Of a DNA stretch of 64,000 bases, positions 41,281-53,945 are shown piece after piece (positions within the stretch are counted from its first letter, which is position 1; each line of letters begins with the position of its first letter). The stretch comes from Carex sylvatica (taxonomy: Eukaryota; Streptophyta; Magnoliopsida; Poales; Cyperaceae): NCBI GenBank assembly GCA_964058845.1, contig CAXKVR010000094.1, positions 1 to 64,000 of the forward strand, written 5' to 3'. A model generated the notes under the pieces. It saw nothing but the letters and a program-made list of their open reading frames with translations, made no database searches and was not told the DNA's origin. The position numbers were made by a program, and so were the translations under genes.

Positions 41281-42985
41281 TTATAGAGAAATAGGTTGAT
41301 ATTTCATTCTTGGTCAATTTAAGTTATCTAAAATACAAAAATTGATAAATCGTAGAGTAGCTGATACTATGGAGAAAGTGGGCTGTTTATTAATTAATTC
41401 TCAGTTGACATGTTGCAATTATATATGTTCGATCTCGTAATGCAAATTTGTATAGATAGAACAGGGTGTAAACTGTAAACTACTGAAATTATTAATTGAT
41501 ATTCTGTTTACTCCCGGAATGTGTTTTGTCAAATTAGGTTGTCAAAGAAACATCTTTACTCATTCATCAGTGTCGTAAAAAATGGTCAATTAGTTGGTGG
41601 TGGTGATCAAACTGTCACCAACAGATTTGTTGGAAGACTGTTTGTGGGTGGATAAGATCAACTAATCGGCTGATTTATCTGATTAATCGCTCATTTTTTG
41701 TTTAAATAATCTGATTAATCGTCCGTTTCTGTTATACGTCCAATTAGTCGATCATTTTGATTATTTTTTTCTGCATTTATTTGTTATATACACTATACCT
41801 TGTCTTGTCTTATCTTATATGGAGTTTTATAAATGGCAATTTCCTAAAACTTTTTAGTTAACAAGAAAATTAAGTTAAAATAAATATATTTGATAAATTA
41901 AATTAATTATTATTAATAAATTATGAGTTTATGCACATAATTTTAATGAAAATGTAAAATTGTCTGCAAAATTTCAATTAGTCAGTCTCATACCGATTAA
42001 TCATTTGGTGTGATCCTATTCGACCGACGAGCACATGCCGTTATTTACAACACTGATTTATCATATTCGTATTGTATTCAGTAAGACATACAAATAAGAA
42101 TATTTTTGCATAAGAAAAAACTTCCGTTAACTAATAAGAATATGAAAATGTTTTTTTCCCATATGTTAATCTATTAGACTATTGGATAAACACAAAAAAA
42201 ATTATGATAATTTTTTATTGATACATATAATTATATAACTTCTTTTATTTATACAATATTTTATATAGTTTTATTCTGTTAATAATTTATATAATTTTAA
42301 ATAATAGAATCAATCAAAAAAAAATTTCATATTTAAGATATTATGCACATAATGTGTTAAAAGTAATATCTACGTTTTTTTAATTTTTGAATTAGACACT
42401 TAATTTTTACAGGCTATAATTTATTTAATATTTATTCATGGATGCCTGATATAAATTATGATTTGTGTGATGTTACAAAAAACACAACTATATTTGTATG
42501 TCTGATATAAAAGCTATTGCTAAATAAAGCAAGTATACATTTACATTTTCATCGATTCACTGTATACCAGTCTTTCTCAGTATCCCTTTTGCCTGAAGTA
42601 ATTCTTATTTACTCGAATACTTAAACTTCAGAACCTTTTAATATGGTCACCAATTTAGCTTTAAAAATCAGACAAAAATGGTCAACTATGTTTTGTTTAT
42701 CTGATTATTAATTTGAAAGTTTTATTACCTGAGATCCACATTGATTAAATCTGAACCGAGAAAACCTCATCCATACTCCTATATTTAAATAAATTGGATC
42801 TCCACCACATACGGGGAAGCTTGCAAAGCCATTTAGCCTATCATGAGTATCACCAACCAAAAATAAACTCGTGCAGCGCCAGTACCAAAAACAACTTTGA
42901 CAAGTCAACGGAATTCCCAACACAAGTTGCGTTGTGTTGATTGGCGAGTCAAATTCAAACGCGACCCAAAGTCAACTTTAAACCC
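41281..42985. other. Intergenic, no gene seen
   Basis: AT-rich spacer between MFS genes 3 and 4. Repeated 'attagtcgatcattttg' and 'gattaatcgtccg' motifs around 41650-42010 suggest an eroded repeat, but no termini were identified. No coding sequence was recognised. Confidence 0.45.
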
Positions 42986-42994
42986 AAGTAACTC

Positions 42995-43181
42995 GATTCC
43001 GAATCTGCTGTAATTGTGAGGGGAATTACAGATCCTGAAATCTCGATGTCAACCATTTAAATTTTTCCGTGTGCAGATCTTGAAACGTTTTCGAAAAAAT
43101 AAATTTTTATGCACGCATCTTGAAAAAAAACAACGGTCAGAATCGGAATTACAGTCCTGTAGTTCTCACAGATTTATTTTC
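42995..43181. mobile_element. Mutator-type MITE, 187 bp (same family as 1471-1658)
   Basis: Its ends contain 'aatctgctg' and 'ggaattacag', matching the 1471-1658 element, and its length is 187 against 188 bp. The flanks aagtaactc (42986-42994) and gagtaactc (43182-43190) match at 8 of 9 bases, consistent with a 9-bp TSD. It lies about 620 bp upstream of the start codon of MFS gene 4. Confidence 0.75.
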
Positions 43182-43803
43182 GAGTAACTCAGTAGGAGAA
43201 TATGCCTCGGCTAGTTGGCTATCATTAAAAAAAAAAGGAAAAGAAATCAAAACGAATATCAATTGAAAATCCCGCGACGAAAGCCCAACCAAACCAAAAC
43301 AAGTCATTTACCGTTACCCCAAATCGGACTAATAGATCAACCTATACCCGAATCCGATCAACATTAAAAGCGAAATGATTCGCTTCTGAGTTTGAATAAT
43401 TAGAGATTTATTCAAGAACTAGCAATTTGCAATGAACCTTACTTAAACCCCCAACCTTGATCTATAACCCGTCCATGTGGATATCTTGCTTGGGCGCTTT
43501 AATTACGTGCTCTCACTTCCGGTCTTGGAAACCAAAAATAATAATAAATAAAACAAATAAAATAAACCAAAGAAAAGTGGGAAGTGGCTGGAGTACTGCT
43601 GGCTAATGTTTCTTTATTGAGATATGGCCAATAAAATGCAAGTTATTTTTATGCATTTTGGTTCTAATCTTTCGGAAACTTTCTCAAATCAACATTTACC
43701 ATACTCCCAAAGTATATTCCCTCACTATGTTCCCTGCCCCTTTACAAATACATCTGTTTTCCCGCTTGTAGATCTGAGTCAACCTCTCTCGGCAGACAAC
43801 AAA

Positions 43804-45531
43804 ATGGAAATGGATAAAATGAAGATGAAGACAACCTTAATATTAGTCAATCTTGCCTCAATCATGGAGAGGGCAGATGAGGCGCTGCTTCCGGCAGTGT
43901 ACAACGAGGTTGGTGCCGCACTACACACCACGCCAACTGGTCTTGGGTCATTAACTTTGTTCAGATCACTAATTCAAGCATCCTGCTATCCTCTAGCTGC
44001 CTACATGGCATCACGGTACAACCGTACCCATGTCATTGCATTGGGTGCATTCTTGTGGGCTGGAGCCACTTTCCTAGTTGGCATTTCTAATTCATTCCTT
44101 CAGGTATATCTTGCAGCCTTCCCTGCTTCATTAATTAATTTTATTGCTCTTTGGTTCCCTTGACCTTAATTTCGTCCTACATCTGTTGTCATTGATATAA
44201 ACTAGGTAGCAATATCAAGAGGCCTAAATGGCATTGGGTTAGCACTAGTATCACCAGCTATCACTTCATTAGTTGCCGACTGCGCTGAGGCAGAATCACG
44301 GGGTGTGGCATTTGGATGGTTGCAATTCACTGGATGCATGGGCGCTATATTAGGAGGCTTCATTGGCCTTCTCCTAGCACCAACTACATTCATGGGTATA
44401 GCCGGCTGGCGATTTTCTTTTCATCTAGTCGCAATCATAAGTATAATTGTTGGTTTGCTCGTCCGGGCTTTCGCAATAGACCCACATTTCCCTTGCAAAG
44501 CAAATGCTGTTTCAAGAATGAAAGATACCGAAGAAGAATCTGTACTTGATGGCGTGAAGGATTTTCTGAGAGAGGCGAAGTCCGTCATGCAAATACCTAC
44601 ATTTCAAATTATTGTTGCTCAAGGTGTCATGGGATGTTTTCCCTGGTATGCCCTTTCTTTTCTGTCGATGTGGTTCGAGCTGATTGGTTTCTCTCATGGA
44701 TATACCGCATTTCTTGTGACCCTTTTCTCGATCGCCACATCACTTGGTGGACTTTTTGGGGGGATTATGGGGGATTTTCTTGCTCGGCATTTTCCAAATG
44801 GAGGAAGAATAATTTTGTCCCAAATCAGTGCAGGTTCTGCAATTCCGCTAGGAGCTGTGTTGCTATTGGCAATACCATATGATCCATCCAAAGGATTTTG
44901 GTATGCTATTGTTATTTTTGTTATGGGTCTGATTATCTCCTGGAATGCACCGGCAACCAATGGGTATGTTACTCCAATTTATTTGTTTTATCTTTCACTA
45001 CTTCTGGTACTCTGGTTTTCTTTGATCTTCAGCTAGTATTATTTTGTTAATTATTTTCCTATTCTTGGCCTGTATATCTACTATTTGCACAGTCCAATTT
45101 TTGCGGAGATTGTACCAGAGAGATCAAGAGCAAGCATCTATGCACTAGACAATGCGTTTGAGTCGATACTTGCCTCTTTCGCTCCTCCAATTGTCGGCAT
45201 TCTTGCCGAGAAAGTGTACGGTTATAAAATCGGAGATAGCAACATGAGTGATGATCCTACCATCAATCGAGAAAATGCAGCCTCATTGGCCAAGGCACTT
45301 TACACTGCCGTGGCGATTCCTATGGTATTCTGTTCCTCCATCTACTCTTTCCTGTACTGCAGTTACCCGATAGACAGGGACCGTGCCCAGGCCTATTCTC
45401 TTATGGCTCTTGAAGATCAGCATATTGAGTTGGCAAATCCCAGAATGGTTGATAACAAGATTCAATTTGGCAACTTCGGTACAGAATTTGGAGATGAAAT
45501 GAGTGATGACATGGAGAAATCATCAACATAA
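43804..45531 (+). CDS. MFS gene 4: UNE2/spinster-like transporter
   Basis: Exons 43804-44103, 44206-44963 and 45093-45531 give 498 aa. Both introns are short (102 and 129 bp), and the phases match the other three genes. An upstream in-frame ATG at 43624 would add 60 residues with no family counterpart, so 43804 (MEMDKMKMKTTLILVN) is preferred. TM1 has IMERADEALLP. Exon 2 carries SRGLNGIGLALVSPAIT and the loop GGIMGDFLARHFPNGGR. Exon 2 is two codons longer than in the paralogues and ends in NG rather than NN at the splice junction. The C-terminal tail is shorter and Asp/Met-rich. It is the most diverged copy, convergent with the methyltransferase gene 485 bp away. It is probably the ancestral member, since it borders the conserved neighbour. 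Confidence 0.93.
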
Positions 45532-45559
45532 CAGCAGCAAAATAGGATATAGCATGTTT

Positions 45560-45609
45560 TAAAGTTCTGTAATGAAACCGGTGGGCATACCCACTTTTGT
45601 TAAATAAAA
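45560..45609 (+). mobile_element. 50-bp LINE 3'-end insertion in the 3'UTR of MFS gene 4
   Basis: The insert contains taatgaaaccggtgggcata, close to the 3' end of LINE 2 (aatgaaatcggtggaatact), and ends in an A-rich tail. It is flanked by perfect 16-bp copies of aggatatagcatgttt (45544-45559 and 45610-45625). It is a severely 5'-truncated LINE insertion about 30 bp after the stop codon. Confidence 0.85.
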
Positions 45610-46016
45610 AGGATATAGCATGTTTGTTGTTCCTTTTCTTTCTATCTTTTTTTTTCCTCCTAAAAAAATTATTCTTTCACTAATATTATCTTGAGTTGTA
45701 GAGGAAAGGTATTGAAAGGACTACTTATATTGTTGGAACCACGATGTTTGAAATAACTCTGATCGACCAAAAATAAATGTTTGTAAAATAATTAATTTGC
45801 TCAAAGGATTTAAAGAAACTATGTCGAGAAATTAGGTTAATGCCTAAGAAATATATATGTTACACTATATTTCGCTCCACATGTTTAAAAAGTTTACTAG
45901 ATGTCTGTACAAATTTACGTCACATATAAAAATTACTTCCGTACTGCATGACAGCAGCTGTATTTATACTTACGAAAGAATAATTAAAAACATAATACAA
46001 AACTTTAGGATAAACA

Positions 46017-49000
46017 TTAGCTAGGTTTAGTGGCAGATATCATTACAAAGAACCCATTTCTTACACATGTAAAACCAAACAGCCCACATGCACTACAGAG
46101 GTCCTCCAGTTCTGTTTCTGACACATACACCGTGTTGCTTGTGAACTGAGCAAAATACTGCATGTATTATACAACCAAAATCATGAAGTCGCCTACATAA
46201 AACTTGTAGCATAACATAGTTCTGAATGTTGTCAATAGTGTTACCATAGTATTTACCTGGCGAGTAAATCTCAAGACAGGAACAGCTGGGGGAACAACGT
46301 CAGCAATGAAAGTTGTTGCAACAAACACACCTCCTGGACGAAGAACTCGGCTTATTTCTGCCACCTGGAAGAAATGTGAAGCAAAAAAAAGGTCAAGATA
46401 GGCAAGAGTTGGTTACAAATTATAAACCGGTTCACAAAAGGGCAATAGAGGTTTTGAAGTCTTATCACATTAAGAATTCATCCTTTTAATTTATAGAAAA
46501 TAGCCTATTCGTCCACCTCTTCAAAATATATACATCTGATTGCTAAAACCAAATTATACATCTAATTGCCAAAACGATTATGGATTGTTCAAATTTTTGT
46601 CCAGAAAATAGTTCTATTTGGAATTCTTAAGATTAATCTTTCTATTCTCTTCACTCTTATTTGGCAATATCACGTCCTGTATATTGTGCTCCCTCCTCTC
46701 TCCAGAGGCTGCCTGGTGTCTCTCCCACTCTCTCTAAGATCCTAATGCATTTGATTTCAAGGATTTAAAATCTTTTTGAGTTTGCTTCAAAAGCGTGTAG
46801 TGGGAGAAAGAAAGCATCTAGCCATGTGCGACCCACTGTCCAAAGTATATCATAATATAAAGCACTACACAACCATTGTTGCTAGTTGGACTAACATGAC
46901 CAACTTGAACAATCTAAAACACTTTTGAAAGTCAATCAGGACAAAAAAGATGTTATATAGTGATTTGAATGATACTTTACTGTCTGGTTCACAATTGGAA
47001 CAAAACAAAAATACATAGTTTAACTTGAATCATTCAAGGTAGTTTTAGAATTAGATGCACAACTTGGCCTGAAAATAAATTATTAAATAACAACAGAATC
47101 AACTTGAACAATCAAGTAGTTTAGGACCAACAGAAACAAAACAGAAGCGCATGTGAACCTCAACAAAAAATAAAAAATAAGAACTTGACAAAATAGTTTT
47201 TGAGTATCAGGACCAAGTGGAACAACACAAATACTATTGCAACTTGCACAATCAATAATATTAAAAACCAATGTGTAACTTAGCCTTAATAAAATCAAAA
47301 CTATAAGAAACAGAACTCAAGACAAGAGTTACAGTTGATTGAATTGAAGAAGAGAGCTTACAGCAGAGACCGGTGATGGCCAACAATGGAGAGCTGCTCC
47401 AGCATGGACAGCATCAACGGAGCCAGAAGGGAATGGTAACCGTGATATGTCTGCCCTTACCAAGACTAGATTCCTAAAAAGCAGGAAACAGTTCCAAAAA
47501 GACTTATCACATGACTATTATTAGAGACATAAAAGGTAAACAAAATTAACAAATAACAGGGGTGGTCAAAAGTGTACTCATTTGGGATGCTCTCCTTCTC
47601 AACAAACTCACTGCATTGACGCAACATATTTTCTGAGAAGTCCAAGGCAATGACTTGAGAAAACATCGCACTTTTGACAAAAAGCCTTGAAAATAGCCCA
47701 CTACCGCAACTGGCATCGACAATCGTTCCTCCTATGGTTGGCTTTAGGTACTCCTTCGCCATTTCAAACTGCATGTTCCCAGGTTAATATCATAGTATGA
47801 TATTGTTCCAAAAAAAGCTTAGAAAAATAGACAATCTTCAAGATATGGGGTGTAAGGAACCTCTTTTGCAGGGCCGGGAAAACCACCCCATACGAAATTT
47901 TGGCGCCAGCCTCTCTCATAGAGAAAAGATACCAAGGGGCTCCTGTTGGAACAAACCATGCGTGATAAATAATTTTTTCAACAGGTTAAATGCAGTCAGT
48001 AGCTCATAAATCCTATCTAATTTTCACTGCCTCAAAAATTCTTTCAGGCGCCAAAATTTATTAATCCATTGACCAAAATTAAATTTTGAAAAATTATCAA
48101 GATGAGGAAATGTCAAACCTAAAGAGCTCTGTTGCCACAGGCATGGATTCAGTATATTCCCCAGAACTAGCTGCTACAGTCAAATCAAGATATGTTCCAT
48201 TATTTTGGTAGTCTTTCTTGCATCTGTCACACTTGAGAAGAGGCCCATATATAGAACTCCTGTCATAAGTTTGAAGAAAAGAAGTGGTAAGACCATAACA
48301 AGAATTCTTTTAAGAGTGATATTACTTACTAAGCAAGGTTAGTTGCTTACGAAGATTCATCAGATTTCTTCACAAGAGGATAGTAACAGATTGGACAAGC
48401 CAGCTTAGCTGCTCTTTGTTCAGTTTTGGCATCCAATTCAAGATCTTGTTGAATCCGGATCTGTACAAAAATAGAAAAATTTATAATGTGTTATTGAGAT
48501 TAGACTTATACATAAATATTAAGAAAGTAAATTCGCTAAACTGTTGTGAATTGAACAAATGGATAGTTGTTTTATAACATTACTGAGAGTTCGCAATAAA
48601 GGACATATGAGCATCTCAATCCCAGCACTGTTTTTGGTAAAGTTTAATGTTTTGACAGTTTTAACTAGCAGTTATCTGATTCCGATGGGTCCCACTAACT
48701 GCCACATCTCTTGAAGTCAATACAAAGTTTCAACCCATGACAATTTCTATTTATCTGTTAGCTTTATCCATGCAAAATTAATAATATCCTACATAGATTA
48801 AGACTCAACAAACAACTAAAAACAATTATGACAGGGAGATGGCTGATAAATTTGATCCAAGCAGCAAACCAATTTGAATTAACAACTGCATACCAATAAA
48901 TTTGAATTAACAATTAGGCCGGCTTAAACACCAACGCATATTTTTTCTGTCATCATGATAACCACTTATGGCAAGATGAAATTCTCAGTTCACCATCCAA

Positions 49001-49374
49001 AAATGATACCAAAATACGTTTCTAAAACTGTACCCATTGCAGCGGATGATTGATTGCTACAATGTTTTGCTATTTTTATTTGGTTAATGAAATTTAGTAT
49101 GCAAAAGCCTAAGAAAAGGAAGTGATACCAAATGTACATGTAACGAAAAATGTCGTCGCTTCTAAAAAAACACAGAATGAAAACGGAGAAACAATAAGCA
49201 TACTTGACTGATTTCCTCAGTGGGGGAGGAAGTAGAAGCAGAGGCCGCAATTCGAAGCATGGTTGCGGGTAGGAATACCAAAGGTCTGGTGGCGCACTGT
49301 GCGCCTCTACCTCTGTTCAACCAGACGCATCGCCGAGGGAGGATCGTGCCGATGCTTCCCACCGCTCCCGCCAT
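46017..49374 (-). CDS. SAM-dependent methyltransferase, plastid-type (At1g78140/At2g41040-like)
   Basis: Eight exons (minus strand): 49374-49204, 48460-48351, 48259-48119, 47942-47861, 47768-47578, 47473-47362, 46364-46257 and 46157-46017. All have GT-AG borders and join in frame to 351 aa. Residues 1-57 are rich in Ala/Ser/Arg and lack acidic residues early on, like a plastid transit peptide. A zinc-ribbon-like pair follows: CPIC (79-82) and CDRC (104-107). The Rossmann methyltransferase fold has motif I VDASCGSGLFSR (185-196), the acidic end of beta-2 in ALDFSENML (209-217), and RADISRLPFPSGSVDAVHAG before ISRVLRPGGVFVATTF. The protein ends FFVMISATKPS. Length and architecture match the Arabidopsis At1g78140/At2g41040 family, reported in plastoglobules. 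The substrate is unknown. The 3' end faces MFS gene 4. Confidence 0.94.
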
Positions 49375-49577
49375 TGCCTCTCTCTATCTCCCAAACCGCG
49401 CCCCTTTTTTAATATATATTTTCTTTTCCGTGCAAATTTGTATTTCCTTTTTGGGTCAATTAGGTGATGGGCGTTCTTTATCCACGATGCGAGATTGCCG
49501 AACACGAATTACTTATGGGTCGTTTTGGGTCGATCAGGGGGTTAGGTGTCGTATCCCGTATCTTCTAGGCCTGAAAG

Positions 49578-50063
49578 TAGAGGTGTAACGGATCGGATAA
49601 TATCCAATTTTGTCCGAATCCGAATCCGAAAAAAATGTTTAAATTATCTGATTTGTATTCGTATTCGAGGCTATCTGTATTCATATCCGTATTCAAAAAA
49701 TTGTAACGGATACAGATATAGTAAGTTTTTTACTATCTGTATCCGACCGTTTACACTTTAAACCACAACAAATATAATATATGTTCTTAAATTGATTTAT
49801 TAAATTGCATATTATACGAATAATTTATTACATTGCATATAGATAATAATTAGTGACTAATATTTTAATAATATAATAGATGTTTTGTAACTAACAAGCT
49901 AATTATGAAAAATATCTGTATCCATCCAATATCTGATCCGTATCCGTAACATTTAATATCCGATTCGTATCCATATCCGATACTATCCGTATCCGTATCC
50001 GAAAAATTATAACGGATACAAATATAATAAGATCACGATCCGTATCCAACTGTTACACCGCTA
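49578..50063. mobile_element. hAT-type MITE, 486 bp, perfect 8-bp TSD
   Basis: The left end tagaggtgtaacggatcgga and right end (complement of tagcggtgtaaca) are inverted. The flanks cctgaaag (49570-49577 and 50064-50071) are identical. Subterminal 'tatccgtatccg' oligomers surround an AT-rich core. It sits about 200 bp upstream of the methyltransferase start codon. Confidence 0.92.
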
Positions 50064-50071
50064 CCTGAAAG

Positions 50072-51242
50072 AAGGCCCTAGTTTTATTTATAAACAACCA
50101 AGGATCTGCCTCAGAGTTAAAAAAGAAAAGAAAAAAAAAAGACTAAGTTTGTTATCGTCTAAATTAAAACAGAATATTTTTTTAATAGATTGATTTTTTT
50201 CTTATTTCCTTGCGTTACCTTTTCTTCTTTTGAAATTAAAAATTGAAAGCAAGGTCAATATTTATTTTCCTTTTTAATAGATGTTGTCGTATAATGGCAA
50301 AGAGGGAGGCACTTGCTCCATAACCTTAAGAGCGTGCTTCAGAAACTACTCACGCATATAAAGGTGACAAGAGGTGTTGGAAGGAACACAGAGCGCGTGT
50401 TACTCTCTCTACATTCAGAATCGGGGAGGAGGTGGTGGGGCGCAAATTTCAGAGCTTTGTACGTTGATTTCTCCCTAACACAATACCATTTTCCTTCCTC
50501 TCCTCTCCAATCTTCTTATTTCTGAAGCGAATAAATGTGGTGGGCAGCTCCGATCTGAAAGTGTGTCCCCTTCCTTTTCTTTAATGAAGAATTTATCCCT
50601 CTAATTAAAGTACAGCATAAAAACATTTCAAAAATATATTTCTAATGCAATAATTTTTAAAAAATATAACAATATAAATTTTGTTTAAAATAATTGTAAA
50701 ATTGTACTCATCCTAAAATTTTGTTCCTTGTACATATCTTTACATTCACTTTTTATTACCAGGAGCAGATCGTAAGTATAATTATCCTCATACAGTACAT
50801 ATAGTTAGTACGGATACGTGATGCCAACAAAAGATATTCAGGAAGCACAACGGTATTCACATCAACAGTGGCATAGCTGTGATTTGAGTTAGGAGTGAAT
50901 AAAGAGTTTTGAATTACCGAGTCAGTGAGTAAAATTTATTTATGTACTTAATTATTTTAATCAATCTTATCAAATTATTAATCAGATTTAAACAAAAATT
51001 AATAAAAAAATTAACACTCAACTATTTTAGTCAATTATCAGTCGCAATTTGCAATTTAATTCATTCGATTGGATTGCAGTATTGAATTGTCAAAAAACAG
51101 AAGTAGACAATCTAATTTTCAAAAATAAGCAGACTAACATATTTATACTATTTCATATCCGACATGGTGGCTCCGCCACTGCACATCAACATCTAAACCA
51201 CCAACTGTTTAGCATTTAATCGAGTTTAATTATTAGTGGGAT
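50072..51242. other. Intergenic, no gene recognised
   Basis: Positions 50300-50560 are less AT-rich and CT-rich in part (tccttcctctcctctcc), with a short open frame of 70 codons that matches nothing I recognise. It could be an untranslated leader of an unseen gene. The rest is AT-rich spacer. Confidence 0.4.
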
Positions 51243-51378
51243 TTTTTTTTTTTTTTTGAAAACCTGATAGATGTTATCAGGGTGTACATCAGTGTATATA
51301 ATTAAAATTAATACAGAGCTACCAATACAATAAAAAAAACTCCAAACACCAACAATTTTGCAGCCACAACAAATATTC
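51243..51378 (-). mobile_element. LINE 3'-end fragment
   Basis: On the minus strand it ends 'ctgataacatctatcaggtt' then ttc plus poly(A), the same tail as the 82-bp insertion at 5365-5446. It abuts the 3' end of the next LINE, so the two insertions are adjacent or nested. Confidence 0.65.
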
Positions 51379-53945
51379 TTTTTTTTTAAGGGTAAGATGG
51401 CAAGTTGCCATCTTATGATTTTCATTGATAAGAATAAATTATACAACCCAAATGAGCTAAAAGTTTGAAACTTAATTACAATTAATTACATTATCTCAAA
51501 CAAACCTCAAATTTCATCTACCGACTAGTCTATTATTGTATCAATTATTCTCGTCATCTAACTGTTGTTAATCCATTGCCTAATATCACCTCTCGTGAGT
51601 ATTTCCTGAGATTTCGATCTCAGGCTAAAGATTCTATTGTTCCTCTCGTGACATAGAGCCCATAGCCCTGCCGACCAAACCGTATCCCAGGTCCTCCTCC
51701 CAAGCTCATCCAATTGCCGAGCTATGGCTATCCATAGTTGCACATGTGACCTGGCATTTATCGGTCGTCGGTAGTTGTAGGATGTCAGAAGCATACGCCA
51801 GTATATAGCCGTATAGGCACATTCCCAGAGAAGGTGCACGTCCGTTTCCGTTACCGTGTCTCCACACAATACACAATCTCCAGGCACTTGACATCCTCTG
51901 CGTAAGAGTACCCCCCTAGTCAATAGTTTGTTATGTAATAGGACCCATAGAAAAATCTTCACTTTAGGCTGTGCCCTGATCTTCCATAATCTCTTTTGGT
52001 AGCCGCAAATCATCTCCGTGTTGTGCAGCATCCTATAGGTGGAAGCTGTTGTGAATCTACCACTTGTTTCCCATCTCCACATGAGTTGTAGAGAATTTGG
52101 ATCCTACTTGGTTGAGACCTATATAATGGTGCTAGTTGCTGAAGATCTTTGAGGAAGAAAGAAAACCGCTGTTGCAACGGTTCCTCAGATAAATCTTGAA
52201 TACCATATAGGTCCATCAAAGTGGCGGCCCAATTACCCTGTCTATCCGAGTGGCATATCCAGATCCATTTCATCAGGAGAGCATCATTTTGAGTTTTTAA
52301 ATCCATAATCTTCAACCCTCCATTCTCCTTGAGCGCACAAGTTTTTTTTCAATTAACTAAACAATTGATCGGTTTGCACATCTGGTGACCCTTCCATAGA
52401 AAGTTTCGTCTTACCCTATCAATAGCCTGAAATATCCATTTTGGTATTTTTAGAGTCTGCATGTAGTGAAGCGGAACTGCTGATAAGACTGATTTAATGA
52501 GTATTAGCCTCCCTCCATAGGACAGAAGAGCTGATTTCCAGCTCGCTACTCTAGTCTCGACCGCCACAATTAGCAGAAGGAAGTCACTTCTCTTGGGTTT
52601 TCTATCCAAAAGCGGAAGTCCCAAATATTTAATCGGCAATTCAGTTGTGGGGCATCCCAGAATTATCTCAATTACCTCCCTGAGGCTGCCTGGGATAGCT
52701 ATCGGAACAAAGATGCTTTTCATTTTATTGATCTTCAGTCCCGTAATCTTCTCGTAAATTGCCAGTATGAGAGCAATTATTTTAATAGTTTTCGGGTGTG
52801 CCTCGGCTATGATAATTGTATCATCTGCATACTGTATGAATTTTGGTGGGATATGAATGGGTTGATGCATCAAACTTAGTGAGTTTTTTATCAGCCAGTT
52901 TAATGAATCTGCGACAATTATGAACAACATCGGTGAGAGAGGATCCCCCTGTCTCAAGCCTCTTGAGTGGGCGAAGTATTCTGTTAAGTTTCCATTGACG
53001 CATATCGTTGATGATGAAGTTCTTAGAATCAAAAGTACCGCCGATATCCATTTTGGCGAAAAATTGCGCTCTATGAGTAGGTTAATTAGAAATGTCTAAC
53101 TTGTTGTATCAAATGCCTTAGCAAAATCTACCTTGAAGAGAATTGATGGGATCTTCCTTTTACTACATAAGTTCAGGAATTCTCGCGCCACTAAGAAGGA
53201 TTCGATAATTGATCTTTCTTTCACAAAAGCCGTCTGGTTGTTGGAAACTAGAGCCTTTAAATGTGGTTGCAGTCTATTAGCCAGGATCTTTGTAATGATT
53301 TTAACCGAAGTGTTTATCACGCTAATGGGTCTAAAGTCAGCAATTTTCACTGGGTTTTATTTTTTCTTGTTCTAGATTACCGATGCTCTGTTTATGCTCG
53401 ATATATCAATCCTTCCCATTTGAACCCTCGTTATCACCCGCATGAGGTCAGGTGCAATGATTTTCCATAAATGTTGATAGAACTCAGTAGAGAATCCATC
53501 AGGCCCACTGGTCTTATTCTTCGATAACTGCATGACCACTTGTTGAACCTCCTGTGCTGAAATCGGGTCATCCAAACCCGCTAATTCGGCTATCATATCG
53601 GGCCCTACCCGGCCTGATAAGTCGAATGGATGATTATGAAGTTCTCGTTCTCCCAATAGGCCTTTATAGAAGTTGAGAATTGTTCCTTCCAGGAGCTCCG
53701 ATTGAATTTCAGAGCCGTCTTGATTTTTGAGACCCGCAATAAAATTGTTGTTTTTTCTCACATTAGCAGAAGCATGGAAATACTTAGTATTTTTATCTCC
53801 CAGTTGTAGCCACCTGCAACCCAATCTCTGTTTCTATTTAGACTCAGTGATTGAAACTAAATGAAAGATGTGTTCCTTGAGTCTAATTCTTAGAACCCTT
53901 TCATTTTCATTTAAATTTCTCCTTTCTTCTACCCGATCCAGTTTA
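51379..53945 (-). mobile_element. LINE 6: 5'-truncated L1-type retrotransposon
   Basis: The minus strand, from 53945 downwards, encodes the linker (RWLQLGDKNTKYFHASANV), KNKTSGPDGFSTEFYQHLW, and reverse transcriptase (MKIADFRPISVINTSVKIIT, 53290-53350; LFKVDFAKAFD; HSRGLRQGDPLSPMLF; QYADDTIIIAEA, 52800-52830). The zf-RVT domain (KIRAQPKVKIFLWVLLHNKL, CVLCGDTVTETDVHLLWEC) and GLWALCHERNNRIF follow. The 3' end is near 51385 with a hairpin and poly(A). Frameshifts at about 53096, 53060, 52340 and 52085 break ORF2. The 5' end joins LINE 7 directly. The endonuclease is missing. Confidence 0.9.

Noticed and set aside
43624..43803. Upstream in-frame ATG that would extend MFS gene 4 by 60 residues
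   Set aside because: The extra part has no counterpart in the three paralogues, while 43804 gives an N-terminus of matching length.
50313..50525. 70-codon plus-strand frame in a CT-rich region
   Set aside because: No family recognised; it could be leader sequence but there is no supported gene.
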